Origin: OMIS01 sp044350895
GTDB lineage: Bacteria; Patescibacteriota; Microgenomatia; UBA1400; PJMF01
Reading direction: 5' to 3'
DNA length: 64,000 nt
Assembly (NCBI GenBank): GCA_044350895.1
Contig: JBILGT010000004.1
Coordinates: 6,825 to 70,824 of the forward strand
A program made the position numbers and the translations under genes. The notes under the pieces are model-generated. The model worked only from the letters and a program-made list of their open reading frames with translations. It searched no databases and was not told the origin of the DNA. Positions 7,897 to 16,485 of this stretch are shown here, one piece after another; positions within the stretch are counted from its first letter, which is position 1; each line of letters begins with the position of its first letter.

Positions 7897-8608
7897 CAGT
7901 TAATGATCTGAGTGTAGAAAGCTCAAGTTGATCTTTGTCGTTACGTGTTCCGACTACAAGGACTGAAAGATCTTCTTCAAAGTCAGTAACTTTGAGTGTA
8001 CCACCATCTGCGTTTTCGAATTTTGCAGCTTTTGGTAGTATAAATGTTTGTTCACCCTGATCACCGCGAGCCATGATGGTAATATTGGTTTTGGTAATTT
8101 TGGTAATAGTACCAAGCATCACAACTTTTTGTTTGGGTTTAAGCGCACTAGCTGAAACGATAATAATTTCTGGGGTAAATTTTTCGTTGGTTCCCATACC
8201 AAGGACAGTGACCCAATTACCTACTTCAATTTCTTCTGCTTTAATTTTTTTGCCAGCACGCACGATTGTGATGTTTTCAGTGAGTGGCAAAATGCGTGAG
8301 TCGCCGTTTTGCTTAACGGTTAAAGCTTCTTGAGAGAGGCGTGAGACTTCACCAACAAATCCAAATTTATCAGAAAATAAATTGCTAATTGCGCCCCGAA
8401 CTTGATCGCGTTTGGCTACTTTTTCAATTCGTTTTTTAAGTTCAAGGGTGGTTTCCTCTGGTGATGCAGAAGGGGAAGCATCGCTAGAAACCGCACTTTT
8501 GGTGGCAGGTGCTGTAGCGGCGTAGGAAATAGTTGGTATATACATACTTCCGATGAGGAAGCTTGAAAGGCAAAGTGAAAATACTGCTGTTTTAAGTGTT
8601 GTATGCAT
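7868..8608 (-). CDS. Exported protein, DUF5666-like beta domains
   Basis: Protein of 246 aa with a signal peptide (hydrophobic stretch, then ISYAATA, a likely signal peptidase I site near residue 30), an Ala/Ser/Pro-rich linker, and two repeats of a beta-rich module (GFVGEVSRLSQEALTVK and VMLGTITKITKTNITIMA). These repeated 'GxIxxIxxxxxTV' segments resemble DUF5666-type domains. It probably lies outside the cytoplasmic membrane. It follows the 183-aa membrane-anchored gene after 2 bp and overlaps the M24 peptidase. Function unknown. Confidence 0.7.
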   Translation of the reverse strand: MHTTLKTAVFSLCLSSFLIGSMYIPTISYAATAPATKSAVSSDASPSASPEETTLELKKRIEKVAKRDQVRGAISNLFSDKFGFVGEVSRLSQEALTVKQNGDSRILPLTENITIVRAGKKIKAEEIEVGNWVTVLGMGTNEKFTPEIIIVSASALKPKQKVVMLGTITKITKTNITIMARGDQGEQTFILPKAAKFENADGGTLKVTDFEEDLSVLVVGTRNDKDQLELSTLRSLTDVKATQNER

Positions 8609-8610
8609 AG

Positions 8611-9162
8611 TTATCTGGTTGTTGGTGTCGCTGTAGGTGAAGCCTTTGGTGTAGCTTTTGGCTGAACCGTTGGTTTTACCGTAGCTTTTGGTGTTGGACT
8701 GGGCTTGGCACTTGGTGTGGCAGTTTCGATCTCAGTAATAGGTTGATCGTACAGAGTGGTAACCACAACAGTTCGCTCTTTGGTGACTGTCTTACCATCT
8801 TCTGTGAGAACTTTTACTGTTAATAGATTACTGCCATCTTCCAACGACACTTCAAAACTAAAATTTCCGTCTCCATCACTCTGTCTAATGTATTCAGTAT
8901 TATTCACAAATAATACTACATAGACCTCAGGAATTGTACTGCCAGTTACGGTAGTAGACTTCTCCTTTTGGACGCGGCCATCTTCGGGACTGTGGATAGT
9001 AATAAGACTATCAGAAGCGTTGGGAGCTGCGCTGGATGCAGGTGAAGTAACGGGATTCGCAGTTTTTCTGTTGCTTGAAATTCGAAGGCGATAAATACCA
9101 TATGTAATTACCAAGCCAAGTAGGAAGCCAATCACAACTGCAACAAGCATTTCTTTTTTCAT
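8611..9162 (-). CDS. Membrane-anchored protein with Ig-like domain and Pro/Thr-rich tail
   Basis: Protein of 183 aa. An N-terminal TM helix (residues 5-24) anchors an extracytoplasmic Ig-like or carboxypeptidase-regulatory-like beta domain (ITIHSPEDG, VTGSTIPEVYVVLFVN, DGSNLLTVKVLTEDG). The last 40 residues are a low-complexity Pro/Thr/Lys/Ala tail (SPTPKATVKPTVQPKATPKA). This 'TM + beta domain + PT tail' build recurs in CPR surface proteins. A TATAAT (minus strand 9182-9177) lies 14 nt before the ATG. First gene of a probable three-gene operon. Confidence 0.7.
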   Translation of the reverse strand: MKKEMLVAVVIGFLLGLVITYGIYRLRISSNRKTANPVTSPASSAAPNASDSLITIHSPEDGRVQKEKSTTVTGSTIPEVYVVLFVNNTEYIRQSDGDGNFSFEVSLEDGSNLLTVKVLTEDGKTVTKERTVVVTTLYDQPITEIETATPSAKPSPTPKATVKPTVQPKATPKASPTATPTTR

Positions 9163-9176
9163 AACGTACGGTATTC

Positions 9177-9182
9177 ATTATA
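9177..9182 (-). promoter_or_regulatory. -10 box of the exported-protein operon
   Basis: Perfect TATAAT on the minus strand, 14 nt before the ATG at 9162. The rest of the 194-bp divergent spacer up to 9356 shows no gene; it ends with AAGGAG before the ATG at 9357. Confidence 0.55.
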
Positions 9183-9356
9183 ACTCATGTACTAAGGTAG
9201 CGCGTACTGAGAGACAGTGGTATTATTACTCCACTGATTTGAATCGCACTATAGTGCATAGAGTTACGAACAGTGTAATAGGGTAGCAAGTAGTTGTATC
9301 GTTGTCTAGCGTAATAGCGAAACAGTACGTATCAGCAGTACAAGGAGTATCACAAC

Positions 9357-10019
9357 ATGACAATTACATATCATGGTCATTCATCATTTAAGCTTAAGGG
9401 TAAGCGCGGTATGGTGGTAACAGATCCATATGAGGCGTATGTTGGTTTCAACTTACCAGCTTTGACTGCAGATATTGTTACGGTATCCCATGATCACCCT
9501 GATCACAACGCTGCTAGTAAAGTCAAAGGTACCACGCGTCGAGAAAAACCTTTTGTGATTGATAAGCCAGGTGAGTATGAGCTTGGTGGTATTTCTGTCT
9601 TTGGTGTTCCGTCATATCACGACAACAGTAAAGGTAGTGAGCGTGGCCGTAATACGATATTTACAATTTTGCTTGATGATCTGCGTGTCTGTCATCTGGG
9701 TGACTTAGGTCACGAGATTACTGCTGAAATTCAAGAAGATATCGGTGAAGTTGATATTCTTATGGTCCCAGTGGGTGGTGTATTTTCACTCAATTCTGAA
9801 CAAGCAGTCAAGGCAATTCGTGCGCTCGAGCCAAGTATTGTTATCCCAATGCATTACAAAACAGATGCACATGATCAAAACTTATTTGGTGAAATGCAGA
9901 CTGTTGGTCAGTTTTTGAAAGAGTATGGAGTAGAAGTAACTCCAGTTGCCAAACTTGATATTGAAAAAATCAATTTACCAGAAGAAACTGAAGTTGTAGT
10001 TTTAGTTGAACAAATTTAA
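9357..10019 (+). CDS. MBL-fold metal-dependent hydrolase (UPF0173-like)
   Basis: Protein of 220 aa with the metallo-beta-lactamase signature SHDHPDH near residue 45, an N-terminal YHGHSSF typical of the L-ascorbate-lactonase/UPF0173 branch, a second metal ligand region CHLGDLGH and a C-terminal PMHYKT. These give the usual two-metal site. A strong AAGGAG precedes the ATG. Located 11 bp before dnaB and probably transcribed with it. Substrate unknown. Confidence 0.88.
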   Translation: MTITYHGHSSFKLKGKRGMVVTDPYEAYVGFNLPALTADIVTVSHDHPDHNAASKVKGTTRREKPFVIDKPGEYELGGISVFGVPSYHDNSKGSERGRNTIFTILLDDLRVCHLGDLGHEITAEIQEDIGEVDILMVPVGGVFSLNSEQAVKAIRALEPSIVIPMHYKTDAHDQNLFGEMQTVGQFLKEYGVEVTPVAKLDIEKINLPEETEVVVLVEQI

Positions 10020-10030
10020 ATAAGGAATAT

Positions 10031-11341
10031 ATGGCAAAACCGAAGCTGCCTCCTCACGATACCGAGGCAGAAAAGTCTTTGCTGGGTGCACTGCTTGTTG
10101 ATCCTGATGCGTTAGTCAAGGTCGCTGACTTAATTAAGCCAGAAAGTTTTTACAATCCTGCACACAACATTATTTATGCTGCAATAGAACATCTCTATGA
10201 AAAGCGGCAGCCTGTTGATGCAATTACCCTGACCAATCAGCTCAAGAAGATGAAAAAGCTTGATGAAGCTGGCGGAACAGCAGCCCTTGCTCATCTTTCT
10301 AATATTCTCTCAACTGCTGCCAATGTGGTGGAGTACGCCAAAGTTGTGGCGTCATTATATGTCAAACGTCGCATTATCTCGATCTCAGCAGAGCTGACCG
10401 AGCAGGCGTTCGATGATTCCAAAGAATCAAATGACGTGCTTGATTCAGCCGAACAAAAAGTCTTTGCAATTTCTCAAAGTAATGGCAGTCGAGCATTTAC
10501 CAGTATCAAGGATACGTTGGTAGAGAGTTTCGAGCGCCTTGATGAACTACAGCGTAACGGTGGGGAGCTCAGAGGCGTCCCAACAGGCTTTGCTGATCTA
10601 GATCAGCTCTTGGCAGGTATGCAGAAGTCAAACCTGCTTATTCTGGCAGCTCGGCCAGGTATGGGAAAAACTGCATTTGCCCTTAATATTGCGCATCACG
10701 TTGTGGTTACGGCAAAGCAGCGAGTGGGCGTATTCTCATTGGAAATGAGTAGAGAAGAGTTGGTGGACCGGTTGCTGGTTTCTCAGGCAGATATTGATGC
10801 ATGGCGTTTGAAAACTGGACGGCTAGATCAACAGGACTTCATGAAGCTTTCTGATGCCATGGGTGTTTTGGCTGATGCGCAGCTTTTTATTGACGATTCT
10901 CCTGGTCTTACTATTTTTGAAATGAGAACTCGTGCTCGACGTCTGATGACAGAACATCACATCGATTTCTTGGTTGTTGACTATCTCCAGCTCGCCCAAG
11001 GTCGTACCAAAGATAATCGTGTCCAAGAAGTGGGTGAAATTTCTCAGGGATTAAAGAATATTGCTCGTGAACTAAAAATTCCAGTTTTGGCACTGGCTCA
11101 GTTGTCGCGTGCTGTGGAAAGTCGCGGCGAGCGTGTGCCACAACTTTCAGACCTTCGTGAATCTGGATCTATTGAGCAAGATGCTGACGTCGTGATGTTC
11201 TTGTACCGTAAAGATGATGATGTGCGCGAATCAGTTAACTTAAAAATTGCCAAACACCGTAATGGTGCGCTGGGTGATATTGACCTGTATTTCAAGGGCG
11301 ACCGTATTAAATTCTATGGTATGGAAACAAGAAGAGGCTAG
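10031..11341 (+). CDS. dnaB: Replicative DNA helicase DnaB
   Basis: Protein of 436 aa; the hexameric helicase that unwinds DNA at the fork. The N-terminal primase-interacting domain starts with HDTEAEKSLLGALLVDPDAL. The RecA-like domain has Walker A AARPGMGKTAFALNIA near residue 207, FSLEMSREELVDRLL, Walker B DFLVVDYLQLA near residue 314, and the DLRESGSIEQDAD region with the arginine finger. Full length for the family; no intein. AAGG precedes the ATG. Confidence 0.97.
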   Translation: MAKPKLPPHDTEAEKSLLGALLVDPDALVKVADLIKPESFYNPAHNIIYAAIEHLYEKRQPVDAITLTNQLKKMKKLDEAGGTAALAHLSNILSTAANVVEYAKVVASLYVKRRIISISAELTEQAFDDSKESNDVLDSAEQKVFAISQSNGSRAFTSIKDTLVESFERLDELQRNGGELRGVPTGFADLDQLLAGMQKSNLLILAARPGMGKTAFALNIAHHVVVTAKQRVGVFSLEMSREELVDRLLVSQADIDAWRLKTGRLDQQDFMKLSDAMGVLADAQLFIDDSPGLTIFEMRTRARRLMTEHHIDFLVVDYLQLAQGRTKDNRVQEVGEISQGLKNIARELKIPVLALAQLSRAVESRGERVPQLSDLRESGSIEQDADVVMFLYRKDDDVRESVNLKIAKHRNGALGDIDLYFKGDRIKFYGMETRRG

Positions 11342-11347
11342 GTTGAA

Positions 11348-11590
11348 TTAGCTTCGAGGTGCTGCTGAGAAGCCAAACAGCAGATAGACAAGTGTCCCTG
11401 AGAGAACGATAAATAACAAAATAAATCCCAGATTTTGCTTAATCTTTGAATGGCCTTGTTCTGGACGAGGTGTGTCTGTACTGACAATTATGCCGCCGGC
11501 AATGACAACCCAAAAGAGTCCACGCAGAATAACTGACCAGATGCTTGTGACATCAAGCAGCGATTGCACGATTGTGCGAATAGTTTCCAT
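11348..11590 (-). CDS. Small membrane protein, 80 aa, two TM segments
   Basis: Two hydrophobic helices (about residues 20-38 and 54-72) are separated by a polar loop STDTPRPEQGHSKIKQN. No family recognised. It lies convergently 6 bp after dnaB. The length and clean two-TM layout support a real gene, but there are no homology-like motifs. Confidence 0.5.
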   Translation of the reverse strand: METIRTIVQSLLDVTSIWSVILRGLFWVVIAGGIIVSTDTPRPEQGHSKIKQNLGFILLFIVLSGTLVYLLFGFSAAPRS

Positions 11591-11695
11591 AACACAATCA
11601 ATATGAATGAAATTGAGAAAAAAAGCAAATTTATCGATTGGCTATAATTTTTTGAGAATAAAATTTACAGTAATTTTTGTTACAACTGAGCGTTA

Positions 11696-12892
11696 TTAGG
11701 GAGCTAAAAAAGCCCATGAAAAGCGAGCATACTCTTTGAGTATCCTTCGTTGAATTGGTAATAGAGTGGCTGCTGCTTCAGGGTTAATACCTTTAATTTG
11801 CTCATCTTTAACTGTCATCTCAGTAGGTTTAACAAGTGGAAAGTGTCTTGACCAACTCCTTAATAAACGGGGAACAATAGCCCATTTGCGAATACCTTTT
11901 TCCCAGTCGAATTCAATACCAATTGAGCCATTTGCCCCATGATACATATTTTTCCAAGTTTCAGGGTGTTCAACAATTATATTTTCCTTATATAAATTTA
12001 GTAATCTTAGCGATGTAGTACTTAAAGTATATGTATCAGTAAGAATTTTTAATCTTTCTTCACGCTCAGCAACTGGTAAGAGCTTAATTTGGGATTGTTC
12101 CAACCGCAATGCCTCTAAATCCACAAAGCAATTTGCAAATTCATCCCAGATTTCAAGCCATACTTGGGTGATTTCTTTCATTTGTTGTAATTCATCGTCT
12201 GAAATAGGAAGAGTAACTGGTTTTTCGCAGATTGTAATAACATTCTTTTGTGTTTGTGTAAAATCTATATCTGGAAAAGCTGATCTCATGCTATCTACAA
12301 AAATAAAAACATTTGGATCTCTATCTAAATACTCATATCCCTCAAAGTCTCCCAGCCTTCCATTTGGTGTAAATGCGTCTGGAAACTCGGCTAGACTGTG
12401 ACCATATGCTTGAATATGCAGATGAAAAGGTAAAAAGCTCGTGTTATATGAAGTTTTTGGATTGATATCATGTGGTCCAAAGTGTTGAAACATGTAACTT
12501 TTATCTAAATTATGTCCGTCGGCTCTACATGTGTTCACAACTGATCCATGTAGGATCTGAGCAAAATTAAAAAATGTTTTAAGGTCTGATAATTCTAGTT
12601 CACTAATTTTATTGATAACAGGTGAATCTGATGTCATAGGTATTAACGACATCATTGCCTCATAAGGGCGTGAGGGGGCATATTTTGGAAAAATTACGAC
12701 CTTATGGGTTCCCTGATTAATGTCACCTGCAACAAACGCTACACCTTCATCAATAAGTGTCTGTAAACCCGCATCCAATAACTCATCATATACTGGTTTG
12801 TCCATATTAGGACGTTTGCCATTTGGAAAACGAAACTTATCTACAATTGAGTAAGAGTAAAAAACTGGTATTTCACGACTCATGTTAGGCAT
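11696..12892 (-). CDS. Putative HIT/GalT-like nucleotidyl transferase or hydrolase
   Basis: Protein of 398 aa without TM segments. The segment LPFHLHIQAYGHS near residue 175 has the HxHxQ pattern found in the GalT branch of the HIT superfamily, where the second His is the nucleophile. The preceding region (HKVVIFPKYAPSRP, then a helix ELSDLKTFFNFAQ) also fits that fold. The C-terminal half, helical and Trp-rich, has no recognised domain. It follows the NDP-kinase-like gene by 18 bp on the same strand, which suggests a nucleotide-related role. Family assignment is tentative. Confidence 0.45.
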   Translation of the reverse strand: MPNMSREIPVFYSYSIVDKFRFPNGKRPNMDKPVYDELLDAGLQTLIDEGVAFVAGDINQGTHKVVIFPKYAPSRPYEAMMSLIPMTSDSPVINKISELELSDLKTFFNFAQILHGSVVNTCRADGHNLDKSYMFQHFGPHDINPKTSYNTSFLPFHLHIQAYGHSLAEFPDAFTPNGRLGDFEGYEYLDRDPNVFIFVDSMRSAFPDIDFTQTQKNVITICEKPVTLPISDDELQQMKEITQVWLEIWDEFANCFVDLEALRLEQSQIKLLPVAEREERLKILTDTYTLSTTSLRLLNLYKENIIVEHPETWKNMYHGANGSIGIEFDWEKGIRKWAIVPRLLRSWSRHFPLVKPTEMTVKDEQIKGINPEAAATLLPIQRRILKEYARFSWAFLAP

Positions 12893-12910
12893 AACTTAAG
12901 TCAATTACTT

Positions 12911-13636
12911 TTACGATTCAGTATCTCTTGATAACAAATTTCTTTGTTCAATAAAGAAATCACGCAGCAACCCAATTTCCCGTATGAGGTTTTTTTTCGA
13001 ATCACTACTGTGAAATACAGTATTGTGTTCACTTCCTTGGAAGAGAGAACGAAGTGTTCCGTAGTACCGTGAGGTTTTCAAAACCTTTAAACGCCACTCG
13101 GCACCAACGTTTTTGCGCCATGTTTCAATTGCATCATTCCCTTCAAGAAATAGCACTGTGGTTGGCCAATGAAGCATAGTATATGCCCATTCATGCCAAC
13201 GATTAGGATGTTCGACTTCATATCTAGAAGAGTTTATGGCAGGTTTTCTGAGCTGACGTCTTTGTGCTCCGCCTTTATAAAAATCTTGTAAAAGTGGATA
13301 GTCGAAGATGAGTGAAAAAACTGCAAATGGAAATAATCCTAGGTTGGGTGAAAAAGTGTAATTAATCAATGCTTCTGTTAATTCTGGATCTGATAAACCG
13401 GGCTCAGTATTAAGTAATAAATGTCCATTGTAGCTAATAGCCTCATCCATGCGTGGTTTGATAAGAGCAATTGTTACTTCTCCTTGTTGTAAAGCCGTAC
13501 TGGATGCGACGGAGTCGAGTAGTGAAACAACGGTATTAACTTTGCCAATAAGTGGAAGGGCATCATGATTACTAGTAAGAAAAGTATTCCCTTTATCTGA
13601 GTAAAGTGGTTGGCGTTCAATGAGTGCCTTAGTCAT
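12911..13636 (-). CDS. Nucleoside-diphosphate-kinase-like protein with insertion
   Basis: Protein of 241 aa. Several NDP kinase landmarks are in order: TIALIKPRMDEA at about 55-66 (Lys of IKPD), FLEGNDAIETWRKNVGA, YGTLRSLF (Arg of PGTIR), and FHSSDSKKNLIREIGLL from about residue 208, where His 209 aligns with the phosphorylated histidine and the Glu of REIGL is kept. Typical NDP kinases are about 140 aa; here about 50 extra N-terminal residues and a central insertion of roughly 60-70 residues (rich in Tyr/Arg/His) enlarge the protein. The IKPD aspartate is Arg. Either an active but remodelled kinase or a derived regulatory relative. Confidence 0.6.
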   Translation of the reverse strand: MTKALIERQPLYSDKGNTFLTSNHDALPLIGKVNTVVSLLDSVASSTALQQGEVTIALIKPRMDEAISYNGHLLLNTEPGLSDPELTEALINYTFSPNLGLFPFAVFSLIFDYPLLQDFYKGGAQRRQLRKPAINSSRYEVEHPNRWHEWAYTMLHWPTTVLFLEGNDAIETWRKNVGAEWRLKVLKTSRYYGTLRSLFQGSEHNTVFHSSDSKKNLIREIGLLRDFFIEQRNLLSRDTES

Positions 13637-13764
13637 ACAAAAATGTATTACTACCTATAGTATATCATATAATACATATTTATTATGTATTTAAAATGAT
13701 TTAATCCCAATATTTATAACGAAATTCTAGGAGCAAATGAGGCTTATGATATGGGAAAAAGTGT

Positions 13765-13770
13765 TATAAT
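13765..13770 (+). promoter_or_regulatory. -10 box of tRNA-Leu
   Basis: Perfect TATAAT 15 nt upstream of the first base of the tRNA. The rest of the spacer 13637-13764 shows no gene. Confidence 0.55.
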
Positions 13771-13785
13771 ACACCTCTGTATCTT

Positions 13786-13871
13786 GCCACTGTGGCGGAA
13801 CTGGTAGACGCGTGGGTCTCAAAAACCCATGAGCCTTAAAACTCGTGTCGGTTCGATTCCGACCAGTGGCA
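13786..13871 (+). tRNA. tRNA-Leu (anticodon CAA)
   Basis: Class II tRNA of 86 nt: acceptor GCCACTG/CAGTGGC, anticodon stem TGGGT/ACCCA around CTCAAAA (anticodon CAA), a long variable arm (GAGCC..CTC region) and T arm GTCGG/CCGAC with TTCGATT. Discriminator A; CCA not encoded. Confidence 0.95.
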
Positions 13872-13891
13872 CATTATGGTAGTATGAGTAA

Positions 13892-14821
13892 GTGAGCGAA
13901 AACGATTCATTATTTACCCTTCCATTTACCGTTATAGAACAGCTTGGGACTCGGTCAGAGTTATCCCCTGAAAGATATAAGCCTTCATACATTTCAAGAA
14001 TTTTAAATAGAGCAATTGCTCCAGAATTTCATAATCCACAAGCAAGATTTTTGAGGGGTCATTTTTTTATTGAGCCACCAGAACGCTTCTCAACATTAAA
14101 TTCTGGCAGCAGAATAACTTTTAATTCAGGTGATAAGCAGGTGGTGCTGGAAGGAATGTCATACCCAGGATCAACTCATGGTAAGGAACTATTTGATCAA
14201 CTTGATGAAAAGGTTTCTAACATAGATGTAAAAAGCTTGAATGAAGAGCAGTTATCAATTGTCGCTGCATTTTTAACTATTTGTAGCGTTACTATTCATC
14301 CATTTCGCGATTCAAATGGCAGAGGAGCAGTAGGATTAGCTGATGTATTTCTCAGATCTAACACAGGTACAACCTTCGATTATGAGAAATTGGTTGAGCA
14401 TAATCAAACTTTAGTTAATTTATTAGTGATTGGTTCATTAAGTTTATTGCCACCCTCCCACAATCCTGAAATATGTGCCATGCAGATGGCCGTTGAGGAC
14501 AAATATTTGGAAATAAAAATTCCTAACATGCAGAATGCTTCAGTTGAAGAGGTATCAGCATTTCTGAAAGATTTTTCAGATACTATCACCGCATTCATAC
14601 GAACTTTTGATGTGGCTCAAGCCACTGAAAAACCTGCCAGAATATTTGATCCCAACTATAGTATTCATAAGTTGGCGGCACTTTTCAGAGAAGTACATAA
14701 ACCGATCGATAGTCAGGAACGTGTTAAACAGATCCAGGCCAATATAAAAGCTATTTTTCAAGCGGAGCAGGCGTTGCAAAGCAGAACCGCTGAGACACCA
14801 CCTACCGAAGCAGATAAATAG
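13892..14821 (+). CDS. Fic/DOC-domain protein with modified Fic motif
   Basis: Protein of 309 aa from a GTG 20 bp after the tRNA. The Fic core is TIHPFRDSNGRGAVGLADVF with the catalytic-type His at residue 136, compared with the consensus HPFx(D/E)GNGRxxR. Two consensus positions differ: the glycine before NGR is Ser, and the final arginine is missing. The upstream helix LNEEQLSIVAAFLTI matches the usual helix before the motif. Fic proteins usually transfer AMP or another phosphate-containing group to target hydroxyls; whether this one can is doubtful. No antitoxin gene is seen next to it. No inhibitory (S/T)xxxE(G/N) helix was recognised. Confidence 0.7.
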   Translation: MSENDSLFTLPFTVIEQLGTRSELSPERYKPSYISRILNRAIAPEFHNPQARFLRGHFFIEPPERFSTLNSGSRITFNSGDKQVVLEGMSYPGSTHGKELFDQLDEKVSNIDVKSLNEEQLSIVAAFLTICSVTIHPFRDSNGRGAVGLADVFLRSNTGTTFDYEKLVEHNQTLVNLLVIGSLSLLPPSHNPEICAMQMAVEDKYLEIKIPNMQNASVEEVSAFLKDFSDTITAFIRTFDVAQATEKPARIFDPNYSIHKLAALFREVHKPIDSQERVKQIQANIKAIFQAEQALQSRTAETPPTEADK

Positions 14822-15251
14822 CAATCACCAGGATAATTTGAGGAGCAAGTCCGAGCCACATATTGGGAATTGAGTGGTGGAATTTGCCGTGCAGATCATT
14901 GAATGGCTTAAGGAAAAATGGTTCCCATTTTAAGAAATTGCGTGGTGCTTCCATAAAATCTGGAACAAGCCCAACAAATGCGCCGAAGGCAATATGATAG
15001 AACGCTGGTGTTCCCACTGCATCCTTCCAAAAATAGTAGACTAGCCCAATTGTAATTGCTAAATCAACAAGTTCCAACAAAATTGCCGTACTACGTTTTC
15101 GTTTTCCTTTGGAAAGGCCAGTGCCCACATCCCAGTGAGGCATCCAGTCTTGGAGGTAGTGAAATGCCAACGTGATCGGGACGTAGATAAACGGATTTGG
15201 AATCTTGCTAGCAATAAACGCACCGGTGAGCGAGTGGGGTATAGAGAGCAT
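14802..15251 (-). CDS. Membrane protein, 149 aa, His-rich
   Basis: Three or four hydrophobic segments, with HYLQDWMPHWDVG, LVPDFMEAP and DLHGKFHHSIPNMW as conserved-looking polar stretches containing His and Asp. This recalls small membrane proteins related to YdjM-type metal-dependent hydrolases, but the match is weak. The 3' end overlaps the Fic-like gene by 20 bp; the start lies 29 bp from the divergent Lgt-like gene. Confidence 0.5.
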   Translation of the reverse strand: MLSIPHSLTGAFIASKIPNPFIYVPITLAFHYLQDWMPHWDVGTGLSKGKRKRSTAILLELVDLAITIGLVYYFWKDAVGTPAFYHIAFGAFVGLVPDFMEAPRNFLKWEPFFLKPFNDLHGKFHHSIPNMWLGLAPQIILVIAIYLLR

Positions 15252-15280
15252 ACGAGAATATAGTATACAATAACTGTTGT
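15252..15280. promoter_or_regulatory. Divergent promoter between membrane-protein and Lgt-like genes
   Basis: Only 29 bp separate the two start codons. The spacer has a palindromic GTATAC core giving TATACT/TATATT on the minus strand and TATACA/TACAAT on the plus strand. Both transcripts would have 5' leaders of only a few bases. Confidence 0.45.
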
Positions 15281-16096
15281 ATGTTTCCTGTACTTCTTAG
15301 CTTCGGACCATTCGAACTGCGCACACTGAGTGTTTTTCTTATTGTGGCTTTTTTAACCAGTTCTTTTATTTTCTGGCGAAAGGGAAGAGAAGAGCATTAC
15401 AATGAGGGTGAATTTTTTGATGGATTTATTCTGGCCACACTGGTTGGATTCGTGGCTGGCCGAGTGGGATTCATTGCACTCAACTATGAGCGATTTGGCC
15501 TAGCAGTACTGCACTGGTTTGATATTTTTGCCTACCCAGGCATAAATGGCGTGATTGGGCTACTGTGTGCCACAGTATATTTATATCGATATGCTCAGCA
15601 CAACAAATGGGATGTTTTTGAAGTTTTAGACTTCTGGGTGCTTTCACTCACCAGTGGACTGACGCTGGGATACATTGGGCTATTTTTTGATGGAACAGCA
15701 GTGGGAAGAGCCACAACGTTACCAATTGGACTTGTTTTCCCTGGTTTAATCGAGCCACACCACCCTGCACAACTCTATGCTGCATTCTTTTTTGGAATTA
15801 TCAGTATGTATCTGAGTCGAGTAGAGTATCGCTATCGCACGTTTGAGTGGTATCGATCTGGCAAAAAAACAGCGCAAACGGGTTTCCTTGTTAGTATTTT
15901 CTTGATAGCGACATCGCTCTTTTTCTTTATTGTCAGTTGGGTAAAAACACCAGTTTTCTCAATTGCTGGAATAGATCTTGATAGAATCCTAGCACTACTG
16001 GCATTTGTAGGTGGCGTAATATTACTCTATACCAGATCTGGTAGAACATTTCTTAAACGCAAACCAGCATATTCACCAGTAAATTCAGAATCATGA
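15281..16096 (+). CDS. Lgt-like membrane protein lacking key catalytic residues
   Basis: Protein of 271 aa with about seven TM helices. Similarity to prolipoprotein diacylglyceryl transferase is seen in VAGRVGFIALNY (GGRIG region) and HHPAQLYAAFFFG (RHPSQLYE region). However, the His of the HGG loop is absent (YPGINGVIG), the GRLGNFINGE signature reads GYIGLFFDGTAVGR (Arg 143 equivalent is Tyr), and the C-terminal GxxRxxxE arginine is not found. By established Lgt biochemistry these residues are essential, so diacylglyceryl transfer is doubtful. The stop overlaps the lspA start as ATGA, so the two are translationally coupled. Confidence 0.65.
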   Translation: MFPVLLSFGPFELRTLSVFLIVAFLTSSFIFWRKGREEHYNEGEFFDGFILATLVGFVAGRVGFIALNYERFGLAVLHWFDIFAYPGINGVIGLLCATVYLYRYAQHNKWDVFEVLDFWVLSLTSGLTLGYIGLFFDGTAVGRATTLPIGLVFPGLIEPHHPAQLYAAFFFGIISMYLSRVEYRYRTFEWYRSGKKTAQTGFLVSIFLIATSLFFFIVSWVKTPVFSIAGIDLDRILALLAFVGGVILLYTRSGRTFLKRKPAYSPVNSES

Positions 16097-16485
16097 AGTA
16101 CTCAGTACCACTTTTTTTTGTTGCCCTGATTGTCGATCAGTTTTCAAAATTCATAGTGCAAAAGCAGAGTGGAATTATTCTCAACGATGGAGTGTCATTT
16201 GGTCTGTTCTCATTTGTTTCCCCTGTTATACTGCATATAGCAAGCCTTTTGCTGATAGTTGTTTTGACTTGGCAGTTTCTAGACTACTGGAAAAAACATC
16301 TGCTGGCGGCAAGTTTATTTTTTGCTGGCGCATTTTCTAATAGTCTTGATAGAATCTGGTGGGGTGGAGTTCGTGATTGGCTACCCATTCCAGGATTTGC
16401 ACTCCATAATAATTTGGCCGACTGGTATATTGCAATTAGCTTGATTTATCTGGCATTATTTGAAATAAGAAAAAAATATGAATAA
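16093..16485 (+). CDS. lspA: Signal peptidase II (lipoprotein signal peptidase)
   Basis: Membrane aspartyl protease of 130 aa with four hydrophobic segments. Conserved parts: VDQFSKFIVQ in TM1, NDGVSFGLF, SNSLDRIWWGGVRDW with the first catalytic Asp, and NNLADWYI with the second. Both Asp residues of the dyad are present, unlike the degenerate Lgt-like partner encoded just upstream. Shorter than E. coli LspA (164 aa) but complete in motifs. Overlaps the following pseudouridine synthase gene by 8 bp. Confidence 0.88.
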   Translation: MKYSVPLFFVALIVDQFSKFIVQKQSGIILNDGVSFGLFSFVSPVILHIASLLLIVVLTWQFLDYWKKHLLAASLFFAGAFSNSLDRIWWGGVRDWLPIPGFALHNNLADWYIAISLIYLALFEIRKKYE

